DNA of 64,000 nt from an uncultured Bacteroidia bacterium. GTDB taxonomy: Bacteria; Bacteroidota; Bacteroidia; Bacteroidales; F082. This document shows, one piece after another, positions 38,570 to 47,249 of this stretch (position 1 is its first letter; the number at the start of each line of letters is the position of its first letter). The DNA lies in contig CACYHX010000010.1 in NCBI GenBank assembly GCA_902774365.1, forward strand, positions 1-64,000. Reading direction: 5' to 3'. A program made the position numbers and the translations under genes. Under the pieces are notes generated by a model that worked only from the letters and a program-made list of their open reading frames with translations, was not told the DNA's origin and ran no database searches.

Positions 38570-39622
38570 TCATTGTATCGGGTTGGCGTTGTCGCAGCGT
38601 TGTCCTTCGTACTGCTGCACCTCGTCGTACTTATATTCCAACTTGATGCCCACGGTGCGGAACATCTCTTCGGTCTCGGCGCCGTCGTGGTAGCGGCGTT
38701 CGCACACAACGCGCTCGATGCCGCAGTTGATGATGAGCATGGCGCAGGTGCGGCAGGGGGTCATGCGGCAGTAGAGGGTGCTGCCGTCCAAGGCGATGCC
38801 CCTGCGGGCAGCTTGGCAGATGGCGTTTTGTTCGGCGTGGACCGTGCGTACGCAGTGTTGTGTGACGCTGCCGTCTTCGTGGATGACCTTACGGAAGAGG
38901 TGACCTACGTCGTCGCAGTGGGGGAGACCCTTGGGTGAGCCCACATAGCCTGTCACGAGGATCTGTTTGTCCTTCACGATGACGCAGCCGCTGCGCCCAC
39001 GGTTGCAGGTGGCGCGTTCGCTGACGGTGTCGGCGAGGTTGAGGAAGTAGTCGTCCCACGAAGGGCGCACGTGTAGCTGTGTCAACACCTTCTCCACTTG
39101 CTGGTGTAGTTGTGGGATGGAGCCGTCGTTCATGAAGACGAAGTCGGCCTCCTTGATGCAAGCGCCGAGGTTCTGCTTGTTGGGGTCGGTGGCGGTCATC
39201 TCGCGTTCCTCGTTGGCCACGAAGGTCTCAAAGTCGATGTGGTCGGTCTCCGAGCCACGGAGGTAGATGCGGTCGTAGCGGATGCGACGGTCGGCGTCGA
39301 CGGCGAAGAGGTAGAACTCGCCTTTCTCGCGCAGCGAGTGGATCTCGCCAGGCGTGCGCACGCTCTCGATGACGGCGTTTTTGCCTTCAGCCTTAGCGCG
39401 TTCGAAGAGCTGGTCTGTGATGTAGCTCGGGCAATGCGCGGCGCGCAGGTCGTTGCCGACCATGGTGAGCGTGTCGCGGTTCACCTCGAGGCCACGACGT
39501 TGGCATTCTTCAGTGATGTAGGCCCGCACCGAGTAGTGCACGAAGCCTTTCTCTTTGACGAGATAGTCGACGATGGTGCCTTTGCCAGCGCCGAGGGTTC
39601 CTGTTATTCCTATGATGATCAT
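38570..39622 (-). CDS. P-loop kinase-like / cytidylate deaminase fusion
   Basis: 350 residues with two domains. Residues 1-180 are a P-loop nucleotide-kinase-like fold with GTLGAGKGT at 8-16. Residues 188-335 are a zinc deaminase of the dCMP deaminase type: HAE at 262-264 (zinc ligand and catalytic Glu) and PCRTC at 289-293 (two zinc cysteines). Ordinary dCMP deaminases are about 150 residues. The kinase-plus-deaminase plan is that of the AvcD/dCTP-deaminase anti-phage proteins, which drain deoxycytidine nucleotides during infection; those are longer. A housekeeping pyrimidine role is equally possible. No toxin-like small gene is evident upstream. Confidence 0.88.
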   Translation of the reverse strand: MIIIGITGTLGAGKGTIVDYLVKEKGFVHYSVRAYITEECQRRGLEVNRDTLTMVGNDLRAAHCPSYITDQLFERAKAEGKNAVIESVRTPGEIHSLREKGEFYLFAVDADRRIRYDRIYLRGSETDHIDFETFVANEEREMTATDPNKQNLGACIKEADFVFMNDGSIPQLHQQVEKVLTQLHVRPSWDDYFLNLADTVSERATCNRGRSGCVIVKDKQILVTGYVGSPKGLPHCDDVGHLFRKVIHEDGSVTQHCVRTVHAEQNAICQAARRGIALDGSTLYCRMTPCRTCAMLIINCGIERVVCERRYHDGAETEEMFRTVGIKLEYKYDEVQQYEGQRCDNANPIQ

Positions 39623-39641
39623 GGTCTTGATGTTTTGTGAC

Positions 39642-39710
39642 GCAGGGACTCACGTCGCCTGCTTATGACTGTTGTCTGTGTAAGAGCAGGGACTAACGTC
39701 GCCTGCTTAT
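39642..39710. repeat. Two 25-bp direct repeats ahead of the deaminase gene
   Basis: GCAGGGACTCACGTCGCCTG at 39642 and GCAGGGACTAACGTCGCCTG at 39686, each 25 bases with the ending CTTAT, 44 bases apart. Each is itself nearly palindromic (GCAGG...CCTGC). Confidence 0.75.
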
Positions 39711-39768
39711 TGATGTGTCGTCCCTACGGGACTGGTTTAACTCTCAACTCTAAACACTAAACTCTAAA

Positions 39769-40359
39769 CTATCTGACTTGTTCCTTAATCTCACTTACCC
39801 ATTTCTTCAGCTCTACGGGTTTGAATTTTTCGATGCCTTGCAGCAGTGCCTTGGGGTCGTCGCTGACGATGATGTTGTTGGCGTGTTCACTATGGATGAA
39901 GCCATCGCGGGTGGCGCGGTCGAGGAAGCGGACAATGTCGTCGTAGTAGCCGTTCACGTTGAAGAGGGCCACGGGCTTGTCGAAGACACGCAGTTGGCTG
40001 AGCACCATCACCTCGAAGAACTCGTCCATGGTGCCCACACCGCCCGGCATGGCGATGAAGGCATCGGCCATGTCCTCAAGGATTTTCTTGCGTTCGGCCA
40101 TGGTTTCCACCACAATCAGCTCGTCGATGTCGGGGCGACCCACGCGCATGTCCAAAAGATGTTGGGTGATAGAGCCTATGATTTTGCAATGGCGTTGTTT
40201 CATCACCTCGGCGATGATGTTCATCAGTCCCACGTTGCCGCCGCCGTAGAGTAGTTCGCAGTCGTTGTCGGCCAAAACACTACCCAGTTCGGCTGCTTTT
40301 TCCCTGTAAATCGGGTCGAAACCCATACTGCTGCCACAAAAAATGCAAATCTTCTTCAT
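39769..40359 (-). CDS. LOG-family protein (TIGR00730 type)
   Basis: 196 residues with the signature PGGVGTMDE at 105-113 and the phosphate-binding YGGGNVGLM at 38-46. Family members release free cytokinin-type bases from their riboside monophosphates or act as nucleotide 5'-monophosphate phosphoribohydrolases; many are mislabelled lysine decarboxylases. The fold is the SLOG/Rossmann type, related at superfamily level to the C-terminal domain of the TIR-TIR-SLOG protein at 47250-49175. Divergent from mtnN. Confidence 0.93.
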   Translation of the reverse strand: MKKICIFCGSSMGFDPIYREKAAELGSVLADNDCELLYGGGNVGLMNIIAEVMKQRHCKIIGSITQHLLDMRVGRPDIDELIVVETMAERKKILEDMADAFIAMPGGVGTMDEFFEVMVLSQLRVFDKPVALFNVNGYYDDIVRFLDRATRDGFIHSEHANNIIVSDDPKALLQGIEKFKPVELKKWVSEIKEQVR

Positions 40360-40373
40360 TCGATAAATTTTTG

Positions 40374-40381
40374 CAAAGGTA
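40374..40381 (-). promoter_or_regulatory. Putative -7 element for the LOG gene
   Basis: TACCTTTG on the minus strand, 14 bases before the start codon. Confidence 0.55.
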
Positions 40382-40389
40382 AGATTTTT

Positions 40390-40397
40390 TATTTTTG
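40390..40397 (+). promoter_or_regulatory. Putative -7 element for mtnN
   Basis: TATTTTTG, 43 bases before the start; back to back with the LOG promoter element. Confidence 0.45.
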
Positions 40398-40440
40398 CCG
40401 TGCAAATTTCTCAAATCTTGAATCTTAAATCTTTAAATCC

Positions 40441-41196
40441 ATGACCCGAAACATAGGCATCCTTGGCGCCATGGCGCAAGAAATCGACGAAGTGAAAGCC
40501 CTGCTTACTGAAAAGACTATCGTGAAAATCGCCAACCGTGAGTTTGTGGTGGGCAAGATCGGCAATGTCCGCTGCGTGGTGGCTTTCTCCAAATGGGGCA
40601 AGGTGGCGGCCACGATTACGGCTACCTTATTAATACAAGAGTTTGCCGTGACGGATTTGATCTTCATCGGCACGGCGGGCGCCTTGGCCGATGGCTTGAA
40701 GGTGGGCGACATCGTGATTTCAAAGCGTTTGGTGCAGCACGACTTGGACGCCCGTCCCATCATCTCACGCTTTGAGTTGCCCCTGCTCAACCGTGTTTAT
40801 GTCGACAGCGACCCCGAACTGACCGAATTGGCAGGTAAGGCCGTGACCAACGTCTTAAGTAAAGGCGTTGAAAGCATGGTGGGCGCTGAGGCTGTCCAGG
40901 AATTTGGCTTGGCGCCGACCTTGCATTTCGGCGACATCGCTAGTGGCGACCAGTTCATCAACAGCAATGAGAAACGCAATGAGATTCTCGGTCTGCTGCC
41001 CGATGTGTTGTGTGTCGAGATGGAAGGCGCAGCCGTGGCACAAGTTTGTCTGGAGTTTGGCACGCCTTTCACTGTCATCCGCACCATTAGCGACACCGCC
41101 GACCACAACGCCCGCGTCGACTTTGGCAAGTTCATCGCTGAGGTGGCGAATGCATATTCGAGGGCGATTGTAGGAGAAATTATGAGGCTGGTGTGA
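40441..41196 (+). CDS. mtnN: 5'-methylthioadenosine/S-adenosylhomocysteine nucleosidase
   Basis: 251 residues. Cleaves the adenine from methylthioadenosine and S-adenosylhomocysteine, recycling by-products of methylation and polyamine synthesis. The start IGILGAMAQEIDEV, FIGTAGAL, the substrate glutamate region CVEMEGAAVAQVC and the catalytic aspartate in RTISDTADHNA are conserved. Convergent with the YgjP-type protease gene at a spacing of four bases. Confidence 0.95.
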   Translation: MTRNIGILGAMAQEIDEVKALLTEKTIVKIANREFVVGKIGNVRCVVAFSKWGKVAATITATLLIQEFAVTDLIFIGTAGALADGLKVGDIVISKRLVQHDLDARPIISRFELPLLNRVYVDSDPELTELAGKAVTNVLSKGVESMVGAEAVQEFGLAPTLHFGDIASGDQFINSNEKRNEILGLLPDVLCVEMEGAAVAQVCLEFGTPFTVIRTISDTADHNARVDFGKFIAEVANAYSRAIVGEIMRLV

Positions 41197-41200
41197 GGCT

Positions 41201-41899
41201 TTAAAACATCATTCGCTCCAATTGGTTCTTCCATTTTTCCCAATGTGGCATTTCTTTGCTCAATAGGGCATAGAAGTCTTTGGTATGGTTATGATGAACC
41301 AAATGGCACAACTCATGGGTGATGACGTATTCGATGCAGCACCTGGGCGCGCAGATGAGTCTGAGATTCAAGTAGATGTTGCCGTCAGTAGTGCAATACC
41401 CCCATCGCTTTTCCATCTTTCTTATGCCTACACTTTTTGGCCGCACTCCGTATGCAGCGAATTGCTCAATGATGGGCTTGGCATATTCCGGGAACTTGAT
41501 CTGTGCCCGTTCCAGATACCATAGTTGCAGTACTCTACCTGCTTCTTTTTTGTTTTGGCATGCAATCTCTATGATATTGTTTTGGTAATGCACTGCATTG
41601 CTCTTTCCTTCCTTGATTCTTAACATATATTGCCGTCCCAGATAGAGATGCGACTCGCCACTGATGTATTGTCTTTCGGTAGTCGGAGTGCCAAAAGATT
41701 CAAAATAGCGCTTCTGACGAAGGATCCAAGCGGCTCTGTGATGTACTTTGTTTTGGATGTCATCAAGCGTTGCATCAATAGGCGCTTTCAAGGAAATGGT
41801 GCCATCGGGAAGCACTTTGATGCCAAGTGTTTTTCGATCGACAAAATCGATGTCATATTCGATAAGGGTGGCACCATATTGAATGCTGTCTTTTGTCAT
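41201..41899 (-). CDS. YgjP/DUF45-type zinc metallopeptidase
   Basis: 232 residues with the zinc motif HELCH at 195-199 followed by HNHTKDF, and MEKRWGYCTTDGNIYLNLRLI just before it, the usual pattern of the DUF45/YgjP (M48-like) family. Its start overlaps the hsdR stop by four bases (ATGA), so it is the last gene of the restriction operon. YgjP-type proteases often sit beside hsdR; whether they process or remove HsdR is not settled. Confidence 0.93.
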   Translation of the reverse strand: MTKDSIQYGATLIEYDIDFVDRKTLGIKVLPDGTISLKAPIDATLDDIQNKVHHRAAWILRQKRYFESFGTPTTERQYISGESHLYLGRQYMLRIKEGKSNAVHYQNNIIEIACQNKKEAGRVLQLWYLERAQIKFPEYAKPIIEQFAAYGVRPKSVGIRKMEKRWGYCTTDGNIYLNLRLICAPRCCIEYVITHELCHLVHHNHTKDFYALLSKEMPHWEKWKNQLERMMF

Positions 41900-44800
41900 C
41901 GGATCCAGATTTTTGCCACGTCGACGCAGCCGTCAATGATGATGTCCATATCGCTGAATGCGAAATTCAAGCCGTATTTGCGTTTGATGTTGTCGATGAG
42001 CTCGTCTTCCAGTTCGATTTTCAAACGGCCGATGATGTCGCTTTTCGATTGCCAGTCCACTAGGACAGAGCCGTCGACAATGACTGTCTTGCGAATGATT
42101 TCATCGAAGGCACGAGTGGTTTCCAAAGCCATGTCTCGGACGGGCATGTCGAGGAAGAGTCGCTTGTAGTTCTCCAAAGCAATACCAAAATAGGCCTTTG
42201 CCGCGTTGTTGTGCTCAAGTTCAGTGGGGAGTTCGCTATCCGTATGGTTGAGCACGTCTTCTTTGTATTGCATCATTTTCTCCAAATATTCATTGTCGGT
42301 CAATCGCCCTTGTTCATAGAGTTCGATGGCTTCCTTGATGAGTTGGGAGAATTTCTTGTAAAACGCCGGATCGGAATCCATGTTTTCACGGATGTATTTG
42401 GAAGTGCGGGTTGCGATGGTGTCGGCTTTGGCGGCAGTGCCCACCACGCTATCCACTTCCTTTTGGAAGTTCTCCTTGTCGAAGATGTTGACGAGGTTAG
42501 TGATGACCCTTACGGCGTCGCTCTCCACATGGTGGTTGATGAGTTTCTCGATGCGGGCTTCGTATTTCTTGTAATCGATGGTGTCGGAATAGCGGAGCTG
42601 CACGGCAGTGCGCAGTTTGGCGAACATGTTGAGGTCGTCTTTGTAGCGGCGGATGGTTTTCTCGTCGGTGAGCTCATGGAATTCCATGGTGGACAAAGCC
42701 AACTGCAAGACGGAGGAATAGGCCGAAAGGCGGTCATAGAACTCATGACGTCGGTCTTCCAAACGCAGCGATTGGGCGTAGGCTTCCAAGTCGCGCTTGT
42801 TAGGGATGGTCTTGAACATGTCCCACAAGTCGTTGTATCGTTGGGGCAGCTCGGCGATTTTGTCAATCACGGGCACCAAGGTGTCGCGGAACACCTCTCG
42901 GTCGTCTTCATCGTATTCGGAGTAGATGCTCAAAGCATCATCCAGTTCCCTCAATACGCCGTAATAGTCAATGATATAGCCGTAGTCTTTCCCTTCGCAT
43001 GTGCGGTTTACGCGCGCAACGGCTTGCAGCAGGGTATGGCCTTTGAGGTTGCGGTCGAGGTACATGATGGCCACTTTGGGCTCGTCGAAGCCAGTGAGCA
43101 GCTTGTCCACCACAATCATGATCTCGGGCAACTCTTGGTTTTTGAATCGTGAAATGAGGTTTTCTTGGTATTTGGCTGGCGTTCCGTGCTCGTCCATCAT
43201 TTGTTTCCAAAACGCTTTTACTTCTTGTGGCGTACCACCGTAGGCAATCTCTTCGCCTTCGCGATCGTCAGGGGCGGTAATGAGCACTTCCGACGATACT
43301 TTTCCAATCTCGTCTAGATACTTTTTGTATAAGATGGCCACGCGTTTAATGGGTGTCACCAACATGGCTTTGAACCCTGTTCCTTGCCAGTTTTTCGAGT
43401 AATGGTCGGAGATGTCGGAGGCGATGGAGAAGATGCGTTGCTCGGTTTGGTTGAGGATGTCGGTACGCGAGAATTTCTTCTTCAAGTCGGTGGACTGCTC
43501 GTAGGTGAGGTCTTCGCAGGCTTGGCTGAAGAAATTGTCAATGGGGCCTTCGCTTACTGTTTGGGGCGAGAGCCGCCCTTCGTAGAGCAACGGCACAACA
43601 GCCTTGTCGTCGACGGCTTGCTTGACGGTATAAACGGGCTTGATGATGCCGCCAAAGGTTAGGGCGGTGTTCTTGTCTTTCTTCATCAAAGGCGTGCCGG
43701 TGAAGGCAATCTTGCAAGCGTTGGGCAGCACGCGGTTCATCTGGATGGCCAGTTCCTTGTATTGGCTACGGTGAGCCTCGTCGATCAGGATGAAGATATT
43801 GGGGTCGGTGAGAGATTGCTTGATCTTTTTGATGGCCGTGGCAAATTTGTTGATGACGGTGGTGATGACGGCATCGGTATCACTCTCCAGTAGTTCTACC
43901 AGTCTCCTACCTGTGGTGGCGTTCTCCACCTGTTTGCCGCATTTGCGGAAGGTCTTGGTGATTTGGTCGTCCAAGTCGGTGCGGTCGGTGACCAACACGA
44001 TGCGTGGGTTGCGGATGCTGGGCTCTTGTGCGATTTTCTGGGCCAGCATCACCATGGTCAGCGATTTGCCGCTGCCTTGCGTATGCCATACCACACCTCC
44101 GTTTCGGTGCCCGGCTTCGATAGACTTCACGCGTTCGACGGTTTCTTTCACGGTGAAAAACTGCTGATAGCGAGCCAACTTCTTGACACCAGCATCGAAG
44201 ATGGTGAAGTGAAAGATGAGTTCCAGTAGGCGCTCGGGGCGACAGAGGTTGTAGAGGTATTCGTCTTGCAGGGTAGGGGTTCGCATTTCCTCGTGACCCT
44301 CGTTGACCAGTTCCAGCAACCGCTTGTGATACTCCATCTCTGCCTCTTTGTTGATGAACATCTCATGCCATTTGCTCCAGAACTGGGCGGCCGATCCCGT
44401 GGTGGCATAGCTGCCGAAACTGTTGCCGATGGACAAAAGCAGGGCACTGTAGACATAGAGGCTACGGATGCCGTCGTCTTTTTGGTTGCGCAGGTGTTGC
44501 GATACGGCTTGTTCCTCGGCGCCTTTGATGTCGGGGCGTTTGCATTCAATGATGACTAGCGGGATGCCATTCACGAAGAGTACAATGTCAGGACGGTAGG
44601 TGTCGCTGGAACCAGAACGTGTGACGGCAAACTCCTCGGTAACTTGATAGACGTTGTTCTCGGGGTGTTGCCAGTCGATGTAGCGCATGGTATAGCTCTT
44701 CTTGTCGCCGTCGATGCTTTGCTCAAAGGCTTTTCCGAGGGTGAGCAGGTTATACACCGCCTCGTTGCCGTTGAGGTAACCGCCTTCCATGGGCACGTTG

Positions 44801-45048
44801 CGCATGGCGATGACGCCATTCTCGATGTTCTGCTCCGAAAAGCGTGCCTCGCTGTGGCTGCCGATGCGGATGGAGTTCAATGCACGTAACTGACGCCGCA
44901 GCACCTCTTCCAGTAGCACGTTGGAGGTCTTTCCGCCGCGCAGTTCCAGCGCCTCTTCGGGCGAGAGGTACTGGTAGCCTAACTTTTGCAGCAGTTCCAA
45001 TGCCGGTTTTTGGCTGATATCGTTTTCTTTGAAGGAGATGAGACTCAT
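41896..45048 (-). CDS. hsdR: Type I restriction enzyme HsdR (motor and nuclease)
   Basis: About 1050 residues. The N-terminal nuclease domain has the PD-(D/E)xK residues D154 and E168-x-K170 in YRPDIVLFVNGIPLVIIECK. The translocase has P-loop TQGSGKS at 323-329 and DEAH at 423-426, plus TAITGTPL-like and ARVNRT motifs later. HsdR drives DNA past the HsdM2S complex and cuts when blocked. The ATG at 45048 (MSLISFKENDISQKPALELL) is preferred over a TTG at 45093 that falls in a repeat. It is separated from hsdM by about 8 kb of inserted genes, which is unusual. Confidence 0.96.
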   Translation of the reverse strand: MSLISFKENDISQKPALELLQKLGYQYLSPEEALELRGGKTSNVLLEEVLRRQLRALNSIRIGSHSEARFSEQNIENGVIAMRNVPMEGGYLNGNEAVYNLLTLGKAFEQSIDGDKKSYTMRYIDWQHPENNVYQVTEEFAVTRSGSSDTYRPDIVLFVNGIPLVIIECKRPDIKGAEEQAVSQHLRNQKDDGIRSLYVYSALLLSIGNSFGSYATTGSAAQFWSKWHEMFINKEAEMEYHKRLLELVNEGHEEMRTPTLQDEYLYNLCRPERLLELIFHFTIFDAGVKKLARYQQFFTVKETVERVKSIEAGHRNGGVVWHTQGSGKSLTMVMLAQKIAQEPSIRNPRIVLVTDRTDLDDQITKTFRKCGKQVENATTGRRLVELLESDTDAVITTVINKFATAIKKIKQSLTDPNIFILIDEAHRSQYKELAIQMNRVLPNACKIAFTGTPLMKKDKNTALTFGGIIKPVYTVKQAVDDKAVVPLLYEGRLSPQTVSEGPIDNFFSQACEDLTYEQSTDLKKKFSRTDILNQTEQRIFSIASDISDHYSKNWQGTGFKAMLVTPIKRVAILYKKYLDEIGKVSSEVLITAPDDREGEEIAYGGTPQEVKAFWKQMMDEHGTPAKYQENLISRFKNQELPEIMIVVDKLLTGFDEPKVAIMYLDRNLKGHTLLQAVARVNRTCEGKDYGYIIDYYGVLRELDDALSIYSEYDEDDREVFRDTLVPVIDKIAELPQRYNDLWDMFKTIPNKRDLEAYAQSLRLEDRRHEFYDRLSAYSSVLQLALSTMEFHELTDEKTIRRYKDDLNMFAKLRTAVQLRYSDTIDYKKYEARIEKLINHHVESDAVRVITNLVNIFDKENFQKEVDSVVGTAAKADTIATRTSKYIRENMDSDPAFYKKFSQLIKEAIELYEQGRLTDNEYLEKMMQYKEDVLNHTDSELPTELEHNNAAKAYFGIALENYKRLFLDMPVRDMALETTRAFDEIIRKTVIVDGSVLVDWQSKSDIIGRLKIELEDELIDNIKRKYGLNFAFSDMDIIIDGCVDVAKIWIR

Positions 45049-45070
45049 GATACAACTTGTTTGAACAACT

Positions 45071-45450
45071 ACTTTGTCACTTTTTGTGGCCAAGATGAGT
45101 GACTAAGTTATTTATTGCTAATATATTTATTATCAGTTATTTAATTATTTACTTAGTCGCTTTTTCTTGGTCGGTGACTAAGATGAGTGACTAAGTTAAA
45201 ATACGCTGGTATTTTTGATTTCGGCTGTTGGGTTTGTTTGGGATAGTCATTGCAAGGAAACCGCTTTCAATAAGCGGATCTATATAGTGGCTCTTTACAT
45301 AATGCCGATGCTTTAGACCTATGTGTTCCATGATTTCTGTCAGGCTTCTAGGAGTGGAACAATATGTAAGAATGTCATTAACTGTCTCTGTTAACTTGGT
45401 CACCGACTTAGTCACTTTTTCTTTATCAGTGACCAAGTTGAGTGACAAAG
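45071..45450. repeat. Three related ~40-bp blocks at the albA-hsdR junction
   Basis: Block B at 45071-45110 and block A at 45151-45198 share the exact 19-mer AAGATGAGTGACTAAGTTA (45092-45110; 45180-45198) and a preceding ACTTxGTCxCTTTTT. Block C, 45394-45450, lies inside the upstream gene and codes for LVTDKEKVTKSVTK. After that gene's stop, the same frame in block A would read LVTDQEKATK, so the block has been duplicated past the stop. The AT-rich stretch between A and B (45111-45150) could hold an hsdR promoter. Confidence 0.85.
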
Positions 45451-46633
45451 ACGGCCTCACGGTTACCTCAAATGCTGTAATCTTATCTACTCTGAACTCT
45501 GGCTCAGGATTGCCATTTTCTTGAAGCATTGTTTTAACACGTTGAATACCACGGTTGAACATGTTGACATACTTTAATCCTCTCATGGCCTCGGCCACAA
45601 CAGGGTTGCGATAGTCGTTCACTGTTGGGAAATTCTCTGGACGTGCTTCACCGTACAGGCCACCTGCATTCAAGATTTCTATCCGATCTTCATATTGATA
45701 AAGCCGGATGGGCATATTGGATTGATAATCACGGTGCATACAAGCGTTCATCAGCAACTCTCTTAAGGCCAGTTCAGGATAGTTGAATACGGTCTTTTCG
45801 CGCAGCATGCTGATGGGCATCGGGCGAGAGGTTACAACAGCATCTTTGACAAAGTTCTCCAGTTGTGGCAACATCTTGCCAAGGCTTCCTTTGATTTGTC
45901 GTTCATTAAGGATGTCGCTGCCGTTGTCTTTTCCTGAAAAATGTACATATTGCACATAGCTGCCATGTAAGAAATATTGTGGATTCTTCCCGAAGAGAAT
46001 GATGGCGGCATTGGTGGGACAATCGTGCGTTAAATCGTACAGATGTATGGCGGCCAGTTGCTCCTTGATGTCGCGCTTGTCGCCAGCCAATACTTCCGCA
46101 TCAATAACCTGCGGGAGGTATTCCTGCTTGATAAAAGCTGTGTCAATGTCATCTATTGTTGCCCCCAAGCAGGGCATGGCGTCGAAGGTGGCCATATAAG
46201 AGGTTCTGCGCTCCAACAGGATGCGTTCTTCCGCTTCGGTAGCGATGTCGCGGCGGGGACCGATGCGCACGAAGGTCCGACCACGATACCGCACAGGCGG
46301 AAGCAGCGAAGGCGAGACCTCGGCCACAAGCAGGTCGCCTTCGGGGAACTCGAAGCGTTCGACCGACATGATAGGCAAGGGCAGGATGTTTCCGTCGGAA
46401 CGGATGGCGGCGATCTTCTTGAGCAGGGCATCATCGACTTTCAGCCCCGATAGTGTGCCGTTGTCGTAGGCTCCAATGATCAGATACCCTTTTTTCCTGG
46501 AATTGGGCAAGTCGTTGGAGAAAGCACAGATGGCTTCCTGAAACTTATCCATATCGGCGGTAGAGGTGGTGCGCTCCACGCGGTAGGTCTCTGTGCTTTG
46601 CAGTAGTTCTTGAAGTTCGGGTTTTGTTATCAT
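45191..46633 (-). CDS. AlbA/Schlafen-type ATP-binding protein
   Basis: 480 residues. An N-terminal AlbA_2/Schlafen-like domain (about 12-150; ERTTSTADMDKFQEAICAFSNDLPNSRKKGYLIIGAYDNG) is followed by an HATPase_c_4-like region (about 285-385; ELALRELLMNACMHRDYQSN and MFNRGIQRVKTML) and a C-terminal winged-helix-like part (about 410-478). Such proteins are commonly called ATP-binding transcriptional regulators and are frequent in defence islands and next to restriction genes. The C-terminal linker has repeated V-T-K-S units arising from the DNA repeat. It lies 12 bases after the last TIR gene and before hsdR. Confidence 0.85.
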   Translation of the reverse strand: MITKPELQELLQSTETYRVERTTSTADMDKFQEAICAFSNDLPNSRKKGYLIIGAYDNGTLSGLKVDDALLKKIAAIRSDGNILPLPIMSVERFEFPEGDLLVAEVSPSLLPPVRYRGRTFVRIGPRRDIATEAEERILLERRTSYMATFDAMPCLGATIDDIDTAFIKQEYLPQVIDAEVLAGDKRDIKEQLAAIHLYDLTHDCPTNAAIILFGKNPQYFLHGSYVQYVHFSGKDNGSDILNERQIKGSLGKMLPQLENFVKDAVVTSRPMPISMLREKTVFNYPELALRELLMNACMHRDYQSNMPIRLYQYEDRIEILNAGGLYGEARPENFPTVNDYRNPVVAEAMRGLKYVNMFNRGIQRVKTMLQENGNPEPEFRVDKITAFEVTVRPSLSLNLVTDKEKVTKSVTKLTETVNDILTYCSTPRSLTEIMEHIGLKHRHYVKSHYIDPLIESGFLAMTIPNKPNSRNQKYQRILT

Positions 46634-46645
46634 AATGATGAGATT

Positions 46646-47245
46646 TTACGAATTTCTTCGACGCATTGGTCTGCTTAAATCATAATCACAATTTGCACGG
46701 TCTTCATATGCGCGGTCAATCATATATTGTAATTTGTCCGCATTTAATTTATTCCAAGGAATAACCGAAACATGTGCGCCCGTTTTTAGAAGATTATCAA
46801 TAATACGATCCGGCATATATGGATACCTCCTCTCGAATTCTTCTCGTTCAGTTATTGTACACCATTTTGTGTTTTCAGGGAAAACATATTCCTTTTCTCC
46901 TTTATGGCTTGCTGTATAATAATCGCAATTAACGCTAGGAAGATTAATTACAATAATGCCTGATTTTTTGTTGATTTTCCCATCAAACATGCTTGAGTAG
47001 ATTTCCCAGTCCACATGTTTGCGATGTTTTGTTTCTGTGCCAACAAGAACTATCGTTACAGACGACTCTTTTAGGTATTCATCTCTGATTTTGACTCTAA
47101 TTTGTTCGTCTGTCAAATCGTCAGAAATGTCACCAGTATCGACAGACCAATCTTCAAAAATGTTGTTGTCTTTGCCAAATTTCACCAATTCATTTTTATA
47201 CCATTGGTCATTATCATGATGATAGCTTATAAAAACTCTATGCAT
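46646..47245 (-). CDS. ThsB-like TIR protein, member 1
   Basis: 199 residues. TIR-like fold of the ThsB/DUF1863 kind from the very start: HRVFISYHHDNDQWYKNEL (beta-A), the acidic loop DTGDISDD, IVLVGTETKHRKHVDWEI with the presumed catalytic glutamate at E81. In Thoeris systems ThsB makes a cyclic ADP-ribose-type signal from NAD+ upon phage infection. The 11-residue stretch TKHRKHVDWEI is identical in the member at 49178-49978. AT-rich; four bases after the TIR-TIR-SLOG gene, 12 before the AlbA-type gene. Placing it in Thoeris is an inference from fold and context. Confidence 0.82.
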   Translation of the reverse strand: MHRVFISYHHDNDQWYKNELVKFGKDNNIFEDWSVDTGDISDDLTDEQIRVKIRDEYLKESSVTIVLVGTETKHRKHVDWEIYSSMFDGKINKKSGIIVINLPSVNCDYYTASHKGEKEYVFPENTKWCTITEREEFERRYPYMPDRIIDNLLKTGAHVSVIPWNKLNADKLQYMIDRAYEDRANCDYDLSRPMRRRNS

Positions 47246-47249
47246 AGTT

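Noticed and set aside
39769..40359. LOG-family gene as part of the TIR/SLOG defence system
   Set aside because: It has a housekeeping-type PGGVGTMDE motif, its own promoter, normal composition, and is separated from the operon by mtnN on the other strand.
41630..42169. Plus-strand open frames opposite hsdR and the protease gene
   Set aside because: No family features; explained by the codon usage of the genes on the other strand.
45071..45450. CRISPR or attachment-site repeats next to hsdR
   Set aside because: Three irregularly spaced, imperfect blocks, one inside a coding region; no integrase or tRNA nearby.
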